The translations under genes were made by a program, and so were the position numbers. DNA of 64,000 nt from the NCBI RefSeq assembly GCF_900141905.1, contig NZ_FQZF01000006.1, positions 62,001 through 126,000 of the forward strand, in the 5' to 3' direction. Positions 8,098 to 16,064 of the stretch are shown piece by piece. This DNA comes from Muricoccus roseus (GTDB lineage: Bacteria; Pseudomonadota; Alphaproteobacteria; Acetobacterales; Acetobacteraceae). Every line of letters starts with the position of its first letter. Position 1 is the first letter of the stretch. The notes below the pieces were generated by a model. That model made no database searches. It saw nothing but the letters and a program-made list of their open reading frames with translations, and was not told the DNA's origin.

Positions 8098-8469
8098 TCA
8101 GGCGGACTGCTGAGCCGGGAGGGACGCCTTGGCCTTCTCGACGAGGGCCGTAAAGGCGGTGGCGTCGTCATAGGCGATCGCGGCCAGGACCTTGCGGTCC
8201 AGCTCGATGCCGGCGGCCTTCAGCCCGGCAATGAAGCGGGAATAGACGATCCCGTTCTCGCGGCAGGCCGCGTTGATGCGCTGGATCCAGAGGCCCCGGA
8301 AGTCGCGCTTCTTGTTGCGGCGGTCGCGATAGGCGTACTGCAGCGCCTTCTCAACCCGCTCGAGAGCGGGGCGGTAGGCGGTGGAGGACCGGCCGACATA
8401 GCCCTTGGCGAGCTTGAGGACCTTCTTGTGACGGGCGTGGGCGGTAACGCCGCGCTTAACACGAGCCAT
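8098..8469 (-). CDS. rplT: 50S ribosomal protein L20
   Basis: A 123-residue L20, an early-assembly protein that binds 23S rRNA. The N-terminal basic arm starts [20 protein letters not shown], with [20 protein letters not shown] and [20 protein letters not shown] next, all diagnostic. Usual length is 117-120, so it is essentially standard with a short C-terminal extension. It lies 18 bases downstream of rpmI on the minus strand, the universal L35-L20 order. In E. coli L20 represses this operon by binding a leader; any equivalent here would sit in the ~130-base leader upstream of rpmI. Confidence 0.98.
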   Translation of the reverse strand: MARVKRGVTAHARHKKVLKLAKGYVGRSSTAYRPALERVEKALQYAYRDRRNKKRDFRGLWIQRINAACRENGIVYSRFIAGLKAAGIELDRKVLAAIAYDDATAFTALVEKAKASLPAQQSA

Positions 8470-8487
8470 GGAACTGTCTCCTCTCGC

Positions 8488-8694
8488 TTACCGGGGCAGG
8501 CCGTAGGGCAGCCACTGCATGACGGTCTTCGCGTCCTGATCGCGCAGCACCTGATTGCCGCGGTTCTGGCGCTTCACCTTCTGCGAACGGGCGGAGAGGT
8601 TGTGGCGCTTCTTGCCGGGGCCGGCGAGCACCTTGCCCGTGGCCGTGATCTTGAAGCGCTTCTTGGCCGAAGACGTCGTCTTCATCTTGGGCAT
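8488..8694 (-). CDS. rpmI: 50S ribosomal protein L35
   Basis: A 68-residue basic ribosomal protein. The N-terminus [20 protein letters not shown] and [18 protein letters not shown] are diagnostic of L35. The infC gene (IF3), which precedes rpmI in many bacteria, is absent: the upstream neighbour is a divergent phosphoesterase, and a promoter lies in the spacer instead. The start at 8694 gives the standard length. Confidence 0.97.
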   Translation of the reverse strand: MPKMKTTSSAKKRFKITATGKVLAGPGKKRHNLSARSQKVKRQNRGNQVLRDQDAKTVMQWLPYGLPR

Positions 8695-8829
8695 TTGGGT
8701 CCTCCTTTAGGCGGGGGATGGACGGCCCCACCTTGCGCCGCACCCTTTCGGGCACGGGCCGCACCATGCGGCGGGGGCCGGGACCACGGCCGGGCAGCCC
8801 AGAGAAGCCCGGGGCGCGTGGAGGGGCGG

Positions 8830-8858
8830 CGTATAGAGGATGGGGCAGGCGGCGGCAA
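8830..8858 (-). promoter_or_regulatory. Sigma-70-like promoter for rpmI-rplT
   Basis: Read on the minus strand: a -35 box TTGCCG (8858-8853), a 17-base spacer and a -10 box TATACG (8835-8830). Each box matches four of six consensus bases, with ideal spacing. It lies about 136 bases upstream of the rpmI start, leaving a leader long enough for L20 feedback control. It partly overlaps the region upstream of the divergent phosphoesterase. Confidence 0.5.
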
Positions 8859-8911
8859 GGCCTGTGCCGGTCCTGGCGCCTAGCGCCGCCACGCGCCAAC
8901 ATGCCCCGGCG

Positions 8912-9649
8912 ATGATCGCCTTCCTTTCAGACATCCACGGCAACCGCGAGGCCCTCTCAGCCTGCCTCGACCATGCCGACCGCGCCGGCGCCACCCGCTT
9001 CGTCTTCCTGGGCGACTATGTGGGCTACGGCGCCGACCCGGCCTGGTGCCTCCGCACCGTCATGGCCCGGATGGCGGATGGCGCCGTCGCCATCCTCGGC
9101 AACCACGACCAGGCGGTCTTCGCCCGTGGCAACCGGATGACCGGCCGCGCCGCCGCTGCCATCGACTGGACCCGTGCCCAGCTCAGCCCCGATGCCGCGG
9201 CCTTCCTCCAGACCCTGCCACTGGAACATGCGGAGGAGGACCGCCTCTACGTCCATGCCGATGCATCGAGCCCGGAGGACTGGCGCTACGTCCTCGGCGC
9301 CGAGGAAGCCCGCCGCAGCCTGGAGGCGACGCCCGCGCGGGTGACGATCTGCGGCCATGTCCACGTGCCTCGGCTCTTCGGTCTGACGGCCACGGACAAG
9401 TGCACGGCCTTCGCCCCGGCGCATGACACGCCCGTGCCGCTTCAGCGCCCGCGCCGCTGGCTGGCGGTGATGGGCTCGGTCGGCCAGCCGCGCGATGGCG
9501 ACCCCGCCGCCTGCTACGGCCTGCTGAACCCCGGCACGGCGGAGCTGCGCTGGATGCGCGTGCCCTATGACGTGGAGGCGGCCGCCGCGAAGATCCGCCG
9601 TGCCGGGCTGCCGGGAAGCCTGGCCGACCGTCTCTTCACCGGGAGCTAG
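8912..9649 (+). CDS. Calcineurin-like metallophosphoesterase
   Basis: A 245-residue cytoplasmic dinuclear-metal phosphoesterase. All family blocks are present in order: SDIHGN (residues 6-11), FLGDYVGYG, ILGNHD with the catalytic histidine, the single late histidine VHADA, and ICGHVHVPRLFG. The size and motif spacing fit the YfcE/PrpE-like group. Substrates range from phosphodiesters to phosphoproteins. Start ATG 8912 puts the first metal motif at the usual distance; a longer frame back to 8840 is rejected. The next gene, a Ser/Thr kinase, begins 4 bases after the stop. The two may form a kinase/phosphatase pair, which is inference from order only. Confidence 0.87.
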   Translation: MIAFLSDIHGNREALSACLDHADRAGATRFVFLGDYVGYGADPAWCLRTVMARMADGAVAILGNHDQAVFARGNRMTGRAAAAIDWTRAQLSPDAAAFLQTLPLEHAEEDRLYVHADASSPEDWRYVLGAEEARRSLEATPARVTICGHVHVPRLFGLTATDKCTAFAPAHDTPVPLQRPRRWLAVMGSVGQPRDGDPAACYGLLNPGTAELRWMRVPYDVEAAAAKIRRAGLPGSLADRLFTGS

Positions 9650-9653
9650 GGCC

Positions 9654-11069
9654 ATGCCCCATCGCCGCCCCCGCCAGGGCCAGGTGATCGACGGCTTCGT
9701 CCTCGGCACGCCGCTCCACGAGGGCGGCATGGCCTCGATCTTCGAGGTCTCGCATCCGGACCACGCCATTCCCCTCCTGATGAAGCTGCCGCATCTGGAC
9801 GGGAACGATGCCGGCCACATCGTCTCCTTCGAGATGGAGCAGATGATCCTGCCGCGCCTCACCGGGCCCCATGTGCCCGGCTTCGTCGCGGCCCAGGGCT
9901 TCGAGGCGCCGAACCCCTATCTCGTCATGGAGCGAATCCCCGGCCGCTCCCTCCTTGCCCGGCTGCGGGAGCTACCATTGCCGGTGGAGGAGGTGGCGGC
10001 GATCGGCGCCAAGGTGGCATTAGCCCTTGCCGCGATCCACCGCCAGCGCGTCTCCCATCTCGACCTCAAGCCGGCCAACATCCTCTTCCGGGAAACGCCG
10101 GACGGGCTGCGGGGCGATGCGGTGCTGGTCGATTTCGGCCTTTCCCACCATGGCCGCCTGCCGGACCTGATCGCGGAGGAGTTCCGCATTCCCTACGGCT
10201 CCGCCCCCTACATGTCGCCCGGCCAGGCCATGGGCCGGCGGGACGACCCGCGCAGCGACCTCTTCTCCCTCGGCGTGGTGATGTACCAGCTCGTGACCGG
10301 GCATCTTCCCTTCGGCGAGCCGCTGCACCTGGCCGCGGTGCGCCGCCGCCTCTGGCGCGACCCCCATCCGCCCCGCCGCCTGCGCCCGGAGATCCCGCCC
10401 TGGATGCAGGAGATCATCCTGCGCTGCCTGGAGGTGGAGCCGGCGCGCCGCCATCTCTCGGCCGCCCAGCTGGCCTTTGAGCTGAGCAACCCCGAAACCA
10501 TCCGCCTCACCCCGCGCGCGGCCCGGATGCGGCGGGATGGCTGGCTCACCGTGCTGGAGCGCCGGGTGAACCGGGACCGTTCCACCGGCCCGCGCCGCCA
10601 GCCGGCGCCCACGGCCCATTCCGCTCCCATTGTCGTGGTGGCGGTGGACCTGCGAGAGCAGACCACGCCCCTCGCTGAGGCCTTGCGGGCCAGCGTGGGC
10701 AACGTGCTCCGCACCCTGCCCGGGGCGCGGGTGGCCTGCCTGAACGTGCTGCTGGACGGCTACCTGACCGGCGACGCGCCGCATGACGAGGCCGGCCGCT
10801 CGGCCCGGGTGCAGCGCTTGGCCGAGCTGCGCCACTGGGCCGCGCCGCTGGGGTTGGAGGAGGGCCGCATCACCTTCCACGTGCTGGAGGGTTCCAGCGC
10901 GGCCGAGCCCCTGCTGGAATATGCCGAGGCGAACGGGGTGGACCATGTCGTGATGGGCGCGCGTGCGAATTCAATGCTGCGGAGCATGCTGGGCTCCGTC
11001 TCGGGCGAGGTGGCGGCGCGCGCGCCCTGCAGCGTCACCGTGGTGCGCCCGCGGGAGGGCGCGGCGTGA
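9654..11069 (+). CDS. Hanks-type Ser/Thr protein kinase fused to a C-terminal universal-stress (Usp) domain
   Basis: A 471-residue two-domain protein. The kinase domain (about 10-280) has a glycine loop GTPLHEGGMASIFEV (18-32), a candidate ATP lysine at 44, the catalytic loop HLDLKPAN (H135, D137, K139, N142), DFG (160-162), a PYMSPG activation-segment end and DLFSLGVVMYQLVTG. All catalytic residues are present, so it should be active. After a basic linker, a UspA-like domain (about 325-466) starts IVVVAVDLREQ and ends with the nucleotide-loop segment VVMGARANSMLRSMLGSVSG and CSVTVVRP. There is no transmembrane segment, so it is cytosolic. It follows the phosphoesterase by 4 bases and overlaps the next start by 4. 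A role in nucleotide- or stress-responsive phosphorylation is inferred. Confidence 0.88.
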   Translation: MPHRRPRQGQVIDGFVLGTPLHEGGMASIFEVSHPDHAIPLLMKLPHLDGNDAGHIVSFEMEQMILPRLTGPHVPGFVAAQGFEAPNPYLVMERIPGRSLLARLRELPLPVEEVAAIGAKVALALAAIHRQRVSHLDLKPANILFRETPDGLRGDAVLVDFGLSHHGRLPDLIAEEFRIPYGSAPYMSPGQAMGRRDDPRSDLFSLGVVMYQLVTGHLPFGEPLHLAAVRRRLWRDPHPPRRLRPEIPPWMQEIILRCLEVEPARRHLSAAQLAFELSNPETIRLTPRAARMRRDGWLTVLERRVNRDRSTGPRRQPAPTAHSAPIVVVAVDLREQTTPLAEALRASVGNVLRTLPGARVACLNVLLDGYLTGDAPHDEAGRSARVQRLAELRHWAAPLGLEEGRITFHVLEGSSAAEPLLEYAEANGVDHVVMGARANSMLRSMLGSVSGEVAARAPCSVTVVRPREGAA

Positions 11070-11605
11070 ACGAGGAGGGGGGCGCGCCACTCAGCCGCTG
11101 GGACCGGCGCTATCTCGGCCTCGCCGCCCATATCCGGGAATGGTCCAAGGACCCGCGGGGCCGCGTGGGCGCGGTCATCGTCGCGCCCGAGCTGAACCGC
11201 ATCGTCGCCACGGGCTTCAATGGCTTCCCGACGCGGATCGAGGACGACATGGACCGCCTCTCCGACAAGCCGACCAAGCTCGACATGATGGTGCATGCCG
11301 AACAGTCAGCCCTTCTCTTCGCGGGGCGGGAGGCACGGGGCTGCACGCTCTACGTGGTGGGAAAGCCGGTCTGCAACCACTGCGCCGTGCTCTCGATCCA
11401 GTCCGGCATCCGCCGCGTGGTGGCGACCCCGCCCCGCATCGGCACGCGTTCGGAATGGGACCGGCGCGGGCACATCTCGGCCCGGCTCTTCGCCGAGGCG
11501 GGGCTCCGCTTCGACGCGGTGCCCGATGACGTCTTGCGGGACCTGCTGCCGGGGGAGGCTGGGGGCGCCAGCACCCTCGACCCGACCCCGACGCCCGCGG
11601 GATAG
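11066..11605 (+). CDS. Deoxycytidylate/cytidine deaminase family protein
   Basis: A 179-residue zinc-dependent deaminase. The catalytic motif HAEQSAL supplies the zinc histidine and proton-shuttle glutamate; KPVCNHCAVLSIQSGIRRVV supplies the P-x-C-x2-C zinc cysteines. The N-terminal RWDRRYLGLAAHIREWSKD and VGAVIVAPELNRIVATGFNG resemble dCMP deaminases (ComEB type), which make dUMP for dTMP synthesis. The GTG start at 11066 overlaps the kinase stop (GTGA), so translation is coupled. A tRNA- or other-nucleotide deaminase role cannot be excluded. Confidence 0.85.
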   Translation: MNEEGGAPLSRWDRRYLGLAAHIREWSKDPRGRVGAVIVAPELNRIVATGFNGFPTRIEDDMDRLSDKPTKLDMMVHAEQSALLFAGREARGCTLYVVGKPVCNHCAVLSIQSGIRRVVATPPRIGTRSEWDRRGHISARLFAEAGLRFDAVPDDVLRDLLPGEAGGASTLDPTPTPAG

Positions 11606-11662
11606 CGGCCCGGATGGCCGCGCCTTCCGGCGCGGGCCTCCGCCGCCTATATCGACGGCGCG

Positions 11663-12493
11663 ATGATCATCCCCTTCCGCAAGATGCACGGCCTTGGCAA
11701 CGACTTCGTCGTGCTGGACGCGCGCCGGGCCCCGCTGCCCATCACCCCCGGCCGGGCGGCCGCCATCGCCGACCGGCACACCGGCATCGGCTGCGACCAG
11801 TTCATCGTGATGGAGCCGGGCACGGAGGGGGCGGATGTGTTCATGCGCATCTACAACCCCGACGGCTCCGAGGCGGGCGCCTGCGGCAACGCGACGCGCT
11901 GCGTGGCCGAGCTGGCGATGGCCGATTCCGGCAGCGGCGCCGCCGCGGTCCGCACCATCTCGGGCCTCCTCCCCTCCGAGCGACTGCCCGACGGCACGAT
12001 CCGCGTCGATATGGGCGAGGCGCGGCTGGGCTGGGGGGAGGTGCCGCTGGCGCAGGAGGCGGACACGCTGCACCTGCCGCTCTCGGCCGATGGCGTATCG
12101 GACCCCGCCGCCTGCTCCATGGGCAACCCGCACGCGACCTTCTTCGTCCCCGACCTGGCCGCGCTGGACCTTCCCCGCATCGGCCCGGAGCTGGAGCACG
12201 CGGCCATCTTCCCCCAGCGGGCGAATATTGGCTTCGTGCAGGTGCTGGCCCCTGACCACCTGCGGCTGGCCGTGTGGGAGAGGGGGGCGGGGCTGACGCT
12301 CGCCTGCGGGTCCGGCGCCTGCGCCACCCTGGTCAACGCCGCCCGCCGCGGCCTCTCCGCGCGCGCCGCCACCGTTTCCCTGCCCGGCGGGGATCTGCGG
12401 ATCGAGTGGCGGGATGACGGTCATGTGCTGATGGCCGGGCCCACCGCCACTGCCTTCACCGGCATGATCGACCTCGACGCCTACCCCGCGTGA
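11663..12493 (+). CDS. dapF: Diaminopimelate epimerase
   Basis: A 276-residue cytoplasmic epimerase converting LL- to meso-diaminopimelate for lysine and peptidoglycan. It uses a two-cysteine mechanism, and both cysteines are visible: C74 in [10 protein letters not shown] and C215 in [10 protein letters not shown]. The N-terminus [20 protein letters not shown] and IGCDQFIV are diagnostic. It starts at ATG 11663, 57 bases after the deaminase. The ftsY gene follows 25 bases downstream. In many alphaproteobacteria an mtaB-type methylthiotransferase gene sits between them; it is missing here. Confidence 0.96.
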   Translation: MIIPFRKMHGLGNDFVVLDARRAPLPITPGRAAAIADRHTGIGCDQFIVMEPGTEGADVFMRIYNPDGSEAGACGNATRCVAELAMADSGSGAAAVRTISGLLPSERLPDGTIRVDMGEARLGWGEVPLAQEADTLHLPLSADGVSDPAACSMGNPHATFFVPDLAALDLPRIGPELEHAAIFPQRANIGFVQVLAPDHLRLAVWERGAGLTLACGSGACATLVNAARRGLSARAATVSLPGGDLRIEWRDDGHVLMAGPTATAFTGMIDLDAYPA

Positions 12494-12518
12494 GTCGCTG
12501 CTTCACAGAGGACAACCG

Positions 12519-13886
12519 ATGGCCCTGAAGGATCTCTGGGGACGGCTGACCGGCCGGGCGACGACGCCGGAGCCCGAGCCGAAGCCGCCGGCGCAGGAGC
12601 CCGATGCGCCCGCCATCGCGCCGCCCCCCGCGGAGACCCCGCCGGCGGTGCGGGAGCCCGAGCCGCCCGACCAGACTCCGGAGCCGGAGCCGACCATCGG
12701 CGACCCGCCGGCCTCGGCCCCGCCGGTCCAGGCGCTCCAGCCCGATCACCTCCTTCCGCCGGTGCAGGGCGTGCCGGGGTTCTCCCTGCCGCGGCCTGCG
12801 CCCCTGCCGGAGCAAATGGCCCCTCCGGAGGCCCTCCGGCCCGCCATGCCGGGCATCCCGGAGGAACCGGAGCTCCCCGAGCCGCCGGCAAGCCTCGCGC
12901 CCCCAGCCCCGGATCTGTCTGACCTGCCGGAGCCGGAGGCCGTGCCCGGGGCGCCGGTCGCGGCGCCGGGCGGGTTCTTCGCCCGCCTCAAGGCCGGCCT
13001 CTCCCGCTCCACCGCGCGGCTGACCGAGAATCTCACCGGTCTGTTCCGCAAGCGCCGCCTGGACGATGCCGCGCTGGAGGAGCTGGAGGAGACGCTGATC
13101 ACCGCCGATCTCGGCCTTCCCGCCGCCCAGCGCATCGTCGCCGGCTTCCGCCGCACCCGCTTCGGCAAGGAGGTGGGCGAGGACGAGGTGAAGGCCGCGT
13201 TGGCCGAGGAGATCGCGGCCATCCTCGGGCCCGTCGCCCAGCCGCTTCGGCCGGATTGGAGCCGAAAGCCCTATGTGGTCCTCGTCGTCGGCGTGAACGG
13301 CACGGGCAAGACCACCACCATCGCCAAGCTCGCGCAGAACTACCGGGCCGAGGGGCGCCGCGTGATGATGGCGGCCGGCGACACATTCCGCGCCGCCGCC
13401 GTGGAGCAGCTGCAGATCTGGGGCGAGCGCACCGGTAGCACCGTCGTCGCCCCGCTTAAGGAGGGCGCCGATGCCGCCGGCCTCGCGCATGAGGCGCTGC
13501 AGCGCGCCCGCAGCGAGGGGGCCGACATCCTGCTCATCGACACCGCCGGCCGCCTGCATAACAAGGCCGGGCTGATGGAGGAGCTGCGTAAGGTCATGCG
13601 CGTGCTCCGCAAGCTCGACCCCGAGGTGCCCCATGCCGTGCTGCTGGTACTGGATGCCACCACCGGCCAGAATGCCGTGCAGCAGTGCAAGGTGTTCCGC
13701 GAGATGGTGGATGTGACCGGGCTGGTGGTGACCAAACTCGACGGCTCCGCGAAAGGCGGCGTGGTCGTGGCGCTGGCGGAGGAGTTCGGGCTTCCCGTCC
13801 ATGCCGTCGGCGTGGGTGAGACCGCCGCCGATCTCCGCCCTTTCGAGGCGCGGGACTACGCCCGCTCGCTGGTGGGGCTTTCCTGA
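12519..13886 (+). CDS. ftsY: Signal recognition particle receptor FtsY
   Basis: A 455-residue SRP-receptor GTPase that docks ribosome-SRP complexes at the inner membrane. Residues 14-150 form a long Pro/Glu-rich acidic A region. The NG domain then starts around FFARLKAGLSRSTARLTENL. GTPase motifs are G1 GVNGTGKTT (258-266), GDTFRAAAVEQL, G3 DTAGR (341-345) and G4 TKLD (405-408); it ends with GVGETAADLRPFEARDYARS. The A region is unusually proline-rich but of normal length for alphaproteobacteria. The creatininase-family gene overlaps its stop by 1 base. Confidence 0.96.
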   Translation: MALKDLWGRLTGRATTPEPEPKPPAQEPDAPAIAPPPAETPPAVREPEPPDQTPEPEPTIGDPPASAPPVQALQPDHLLPPVQGVPGFSLPRPAPLPEQMAPPEALRPAMPGIPEEPELPEPPASLAPPAPDLSDLPEPEAVPGAPVAAPGGFFARLKAGLSRSTARLTENLTGLFRKRRLDDAALEELEETLITADLGLPAAQRIVAGFRRTRFGKEVGEDEVKAALAEEIAAILGPVAQPLRPDWSRKPYVVLVVGVNGTGKTTTIAKLAQNYRAEGRRVMMAAGDTFRAAAVEQLQIWGERTGSTVVAPLKEGADAAGLAHEALQRARSEGADILLIDTAGRLHNKAGLMEELRKVMRVLRKLDPEVPHAVLLVLDATTGQNAVQQCKVFREMVDVTGLVVTKLDGSAKGGVVVALAEEFGLPVHAVGVGETAADLRPFEARDYARSLVGLS

Positions 13887-14680
13887 TGGTCGAGGTTCGC
13901 TGGGAACGCCTGACCGCCCCTGAGATCGGCGAATGGGCCAAGCGCGACGCGGTGGTGATGCTGCCGGTCGCGGCGCTGGAGCAGCACGGCCCGCACCTGC
14001 CGGTCTGGACCGACAGCCTGATCGGCCATGCCTCCTGCATCCGCGCGGCGGAGCTGGTGGCCGAGGACGCGCCCGCCATCGTGCTCCCGCCGATGTGGCA
14101 GGGCATCAGCGAGCATCACCTGCCCTTCGGCGGCACGATCAGCCTCGATTTTCGCACCATGCAGGCGGTGATCGCCTGCGTCGCGAAGTCCATCATGGCC
14201 TGCGGCTTTCGCAAGCTGTTCCTGGTCAACTCCCATGGCGGCAATGTCGAGCCGCTGATGGTCATCGCGCGGGAACTCGGCGCCGAGATGGGCATCCCGG
14301 TGGTGACGGCCACGGTGCATCAGGCGGCAGCCGCCGGCATCGCCGGCATCCTCGAGACCCAGTCCGGGACGCAGCATGCCTGCGAGGCCGAGACGAGCCT
14401 CTGGCTCGCCCTCGACCCGGGTCAGGTGCGGCAGGACAAGGTGGCGGGCGCCCTATCCAATGGCGGGCCATCGGTCGGGGGCAGCGCCTTCCAGCGCTTC
14501 TGGTCCTTCGCCGAGCGGGCGCCGGGCACGGGGGTGCGGGGCGACCCGCGTGCCGCGACGGCCGAGAAGGGCGAGCGCATCCTGGCCGCCATGGCGGAGG
14601 CCCTGGCGCGCGGATTGCGGGACGGCGCGCTCTGGACCCGGCCGGACGATGTCTGGAGCCCGGGCCGGGCGCAGCGCTGA
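13886..14680 (+). CDS. Creatininase family protein
   Basis: A 264-residue metal-dependent amidohydrolase of the creatininase superfamily. Metal-binding positions are visible: E32 and H34 in ALEQHGPHLPVWTD with D43, H117 in VNSHGGN, and a later glutamate in HACEAETSLW. The family includes creatininase, mycofactocin peptidase MftE and the riboflavin-route enzyme ArfB. No mycofactocin or F420 genes lie nearby, so the substrate is unknown. It starts within the ftsY stop (TGATG), so it is co-transcribed. It ends 4 bases from a convergent gene. Confidence 0.87.
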   Translation: MVEVRWERLTAPEIGEWAKRDAVVMLPVAALEQHGPHLPVWTDSLIGHASCIRAAELVAEDAPAIVLPPMWQGISEHHLPFGGTISLDFRTMQAVIACVAKSIMACGFRKLFLVNSHGGNVEPLMVIARELGAEMGIPVVTATVHQAAAAGIAGILETQSGTQHACEAETSLWLALDPGQVRQDKVAGALSNGGPSVGGSAFQRFWSFAERAPGTGVRGDPRAATAEKGERILAAMAEALARGLRDGALWTRPDDVWSPGRAQR

Positions 14681-14683
14681 ACG

Positions 14684-15106
14684 CTAGTAGGAGAAGGGGA
14701 TGTTCATCCGCGCCCCGGCGGCAGGCTCCCGGTAGAGGCTGTCGCGCTCCCGCGTGTAGTCGTTGTCCGACTGCACGCGGGCGTCGGGCAGGTTCCGCGG
14801 GCGGATGAGATCCGGGCGGATCTGGGCCGTCTCCGGTGCGTAGGGGCCCCGGGGCGCCTCGATCGAGCGATTGGGCATCGGCGCGACCTCTGCCTGCGGC
14901 GGCGGTGCGGGGGCCGGCGGCGGCGGTGCCTCGACCGGGGGCGGGGTGGCGCGCCGGGCCGTGCGGCGGGCGGGGCGCCGAGGGCGGCTGCGCGTGGCGG
15001 CCGGCGGCGCCTCGGCCGACTGGACGAGCTGAACCGGAGCCGCTGCCGGACCGGGGCCTGGCATGGCCCCGAGCAGCAGGGTGGACAGGGCGAAGGTGGT
15101 GATCAT
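14684..15106 (-). CDS. Secreted proline-rich hypothetical protein
   Basis: A 140-residue protein of unknown function. The N-terminus MITTFALSTLLLGAMPGPGP has a short hydrophobic stretch that could be a signal peptide. The middle (about 35-75) is rich in Pro, Arg and Ala and probably unstructured. The C-terminal 60 residues look more specific: RSIEAPRGPYAPETAQIRPD and the ending ARMNIPFSY. Its ATG overlaps the Nudix stop by 3 bases, so the two are translationally coupled. Confidence 0.6.
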   Translation of the reverse strand: MITTFALSTLLLGAMPGPGPAAAPVQLVQSAEAPPAATRSRPRRPARRTARRATPPPVEAPPPPAPAPPPQAEVAPMPNRSIEAPRGPYAPETAQIRPDLIRPRNLPDARVQSDNDYTRERDSLYREPAAGARMNIPFSY

Positions 15107-15687
15107 CCGGCATCTCCCGCCAGGACGTGCCCGGGGAGGGGGCGGATGCCCCTGAGGTCCTCGGGCGGGTTGAGCACGGCGGGGCTGGGAAAACCCGCCC
15201 CCTCGCGCCAGGCATTCAGGGCCCAGTGCACGGTCGGGAAGGCGATCTCGTCCCAGGGAATGTCGTCCCAGGCGAAGGCGCGTACCTCCAGGCTCTCGGG
15301 GCCTGCCTCGAAGCCGGGCTCGGCGAGGCGGGCACGGAACATCACCTGCACCTGGCCCAGCCGGGCGATGGAATAGACGGCGAGGACGCCTTCGGTCTCG
15401 ATCCGCGCGCGCGCCTCTTCCCAGGCCTCGCGCCGCGCCCCTTCCTCCACCGTCTCGTGCATTTCGAGATAGCCGGCGGGCAGGGTCCAGAAGCCGCGTC
15501 GCGGCTCGATGGCGCGGCGGCAGAGCAGCACCGCGTCCGGCCCGGCCCCCGGCCCGGCTCCTGGCACGGCCACCACGGAGCCCACCACGACCTTGGGGTT
15601 CTCATAGGCGATGAAGCCGCAGTCCCGGCAGGTCAGCCGGTCCTGGTCATCCCCCTCCTGCCGCCTTCTTTCGAACTGCCCGGCCAT
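15103..15687 (-). CDS. Nudix hydrolase with N-terminal zinc finger
   Basis: A 194-residue Nudix protein. The Nudix box runs from G72 to about A94 (G-x5-E78-x7-R86-E87-x2-E90-E91) with the final glycine replaced by arginine. C20/C23 (CRDCG) followed by AYENPKVVVGSVVA resembles the zinc-ribbon of NudC-like NADH pyrophosphatases, but only one CxxC pair is present. Typical reactions hydrolyse nucleoside diphosphates linked to another group; the substrate here is not predictable. Start ATG 15687 is chosen because the family's N-terminal motif begins there; the open frame continues far upstream without homology. Confidence 0.85.
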   Translation of the reverse strand: MAGQFERRRQEGDDQDRLTCRDCGFIAYENPKVVVGSVVAVPGAGPGAGPDAVLLCRRAIEPRRGFWTLPAGYLEMHETVEEGARREAWEEARARIETEGVLAVYSIARLGQVQVMFRARLAEPGFEAGPESLEVRAFAWDDIPWDEIAFPTVHWALNAWREGAGFPSPAVLNPPEDLRGIRPLPGHVLAGDAG

Positions 15688-15740
15688 CGGGAAAGAATGG
15701 GCCGCCGGACCTGCCCTCACAACCCCTTCCGGGGCGGGAA

Positions 15741-15935
15741 CTAGACCCGGAGGTCGAGCAGCGAGCCGCGCGGCAGGGGAGTCGCAGGGGCGGCCGGGAC
15801 CGCTTCCAGCGCCCGCTGCGGCGGCGCGGACTGACCATTGCTGCTTCCGCCGGTCCGGACCGGCTGGACCTGCCCGATCCCCGCGGCGCGGGAGACATCC
15901 TGCGTGAAGGCAGCCAGGGAGTTGGTGCTGATCAT
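15741..15935 (-). CDS. Small hypothetical protein (64 aa)
   Basis: A 64-residue open frame starting MISTNSLAAFTQDVSRAAGI and ending RGSLLDLRV. A Pro/Ala-rich middle separates an amphipathic N-terminal helix from the short C-terminal tail. The start at 15935 is preferred over an in-frame ATG 22 codons earlier, whose translation is Arg-rich and looks untranslated. The gene stands alone between the Nudix and glycosyltransferase genes. I do not recognise a family. Confidence 0.45.
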   Translation of the reverse strand: MISTNSLAAFTQDVSRAAGIGQVQPVRTGGSSNGQSAPPQRALEAVPAAPATPLPRGSLLDLRV

Positions 15936-16064
15936 GCGCAGGATGGTGCCGGAAAGGCGTGAATCGCGGGTTAATCTGGCGGCGGGGCGGGCGGTGCGCA
16001 TGCCCCAGCCTCGCCGATCCGGCCGTTAACCTTCCAGCAACCCATGGCTGCAATGCGGGCCGGA

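Noticed and set aside
12456-13802. 448-codon open frame antisense to ftsY
   Set aside because: Arg/Gly/Leu/His-rich shadow of a confirmed essential GTPase gene.
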